Part shown: positions 63,664 through 64,000 of the stretch, piece after piece
How positions within the stretch are numbered: the first letter of the stretch is position 1
Layout of the letters: every line of letters starts with the position of its first letter
Source of the DNA: Jiangellales bacterium
Lineage (GTDB): Bacteria > Actinomycetota > Actinomycetes > Jiangellales > Jiangellaceae
Assembly: GCA_030447955.1 (NCBI GenBank)
Contig: JAUJNY010000002.1
Span: forward strand, 166,065-230,064
Direction of reading: 5' to 3'
Length of the DNA stretch: 64,000 nt
Translations under genes and position numbers: made by a program
Notes under the pieces: generated by a model
Seen by the model: only the letters and a program-made list of their open reading frames with translations
Told to the model about the DNA's origin: nothing
The model's database searches: none

Positions 63664-64000
63664 GTGGGGGACACGCCGACCCTTGCTGCGGAGCAGCCGG
63701 CCGCGGCAGCGTCCGAGGTGGTCGTGCGCCGCGGGGTGAGGCTGGGTGTCGACGCCGGCACGGTGCGCGTGGGGATCGCCGTCTGCGACCCCGAGGGGAC
63801 GCTGGCGACACCACTGGAGACCCTGCGCCGTGGTGCCGGCGACCTCGATCGCATCCTCGCTCTCGCCGCCGAACGCGACGCTCTCGAGATAGTCGTCGGG
63901 CTGCCGGTGTCACTGTCCGGGCGGGAGGGCGCGGCGGCGGCGGCCGCCCGGGACTACGCGAGCGAGCTGGCCGACCGACTTCCCGCTCACCTCGGCGAAC
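63664..64000 (+). CDS. ruvX: RuvX/YqgF-type putative Holliday junction resolvase, N-terminal part
   Basis: Partial at the right edge (112 codons visible). After about 26 residues of Ala/Glu/Arg-rich extension, the RNase H-like fold starts with RLGVDAGTVRVGIAVCDPEGTLA, where the Asp is the first catalytic acid, then LEIVVGLPVSLSGREG, the second signature. The family acts on Holliday junctions and/or in 16S rRNA maturation. GTG 63664 follows the alaS stop by one base. Confidence 0.85.
   Translation, partial: MGDTPTLAAEQPAAAASEVVVRRGVRLGVDAGTVRVGIAVCDPEGTLATPLETLRRGAGDLDRILALAAERDALEIVVGLPVSLSGREGAAAAAARDYASELADRLPAHLGE

Noticed and set aside
60945-63854. 969-codon minus-strand frame opposite alaS
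   Set aside because: Antisense shadow of alaS; no recognisable domain and no start signal.

Overview
The window is a high-GC chromosomal segment of a sporulation-lineage actinobacterium. Four things support this. The block thrS-HIT-pgsA-PIM acyltransferase-pimA-pdxS-pdxT-yebC-ruvCAB-yajC-secDF-relA follows the order known from Streptomyces and Mycobacterium. A SsgA/SsgB-family gene, DUF3000 and a phosphatidyl-myo-inositol mannoside pathway are present, all actinobacterial markers. Heme is made by the coproporphyrin route (HemE, CgoX, ChdC). GTG starts and ATGA/GTGA overlaps are very common. The exact genus cannot be read from the sequence.

Layout. 1-1368: end of a membrane-protein gene, a tiny lipoprotein and a repeat-rich non-coding stretch. 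1369-8571: rnd and DUF3000, an EamA exporter, and the heme genes hemE, cgoX and chdC with a DUF4349 lipoprotein. 8636-10389: a frameshifted DUF222/HNH gene and msrB. 10493-18160: the end-joining polymerase (ligD-pol) and ligase (ligC), separated by a cassette of three exported proteins (PHP hydrolase, GH26-like glycosidase, sorbosone-dehydrogenase-like protein with a PKD domain); the first two are visibly lower in GC. 18197-24221: assorted metabolic and membrane genes (RibD-like reductase, DinB, PPK2, glyoxalase, BrkB, RsgA). 24696-27729: GNAT, four tRNAs, aminodeoxychorismate-lyase-like enzyme, SsgA-like protein. 27828-46606: the conserved thrS-to-relA block, interrupted by an antisense EF-G-like gene. 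46742-50571: an accessory insert (secreted protein of unknown function, MocR regulator, truncated response regulator). 50660-56225: DUF349, a cyclophilin membrane anchor lacking its catalytic domain, MBL hydrolase, hisS, aspS. 56338-64000: YefM/YoeB toxin-antitoxin, GNAT, rarA, class F sortase with a probable substrate, alaS, and the start of ruvX.

Functional threads: heme synthesis; DNA repair (RuvCAB behind a LexA box, end-joining polymerase and ligase, RarA); PIM lipid synthesis (pgsA, acyltransferase, pimA); PLP synthesis (pdxST); Sec export (yajC-secD-secF); stringent response (relA); four aminoacyl-tRNA synthetases (Thr, His, Asp, Ala).

The most unusual signals are regulatory or degenerative. 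At least 18 starts lie 6-8 bases after a TANNNT-like -10 hexamer, implying leaderless mRNAs. One of these drives a 16-codon upstream ORF whose stop overlaps the alaS start. A conserved response-regulator C-terminus is cut off by an in-frame TGA. The cyclophilin gene has lost its enzyme domain. The MocR promoter and the distal upstream region of its neighbouring secreted-protein gene share a CCTTACGG-type motif.
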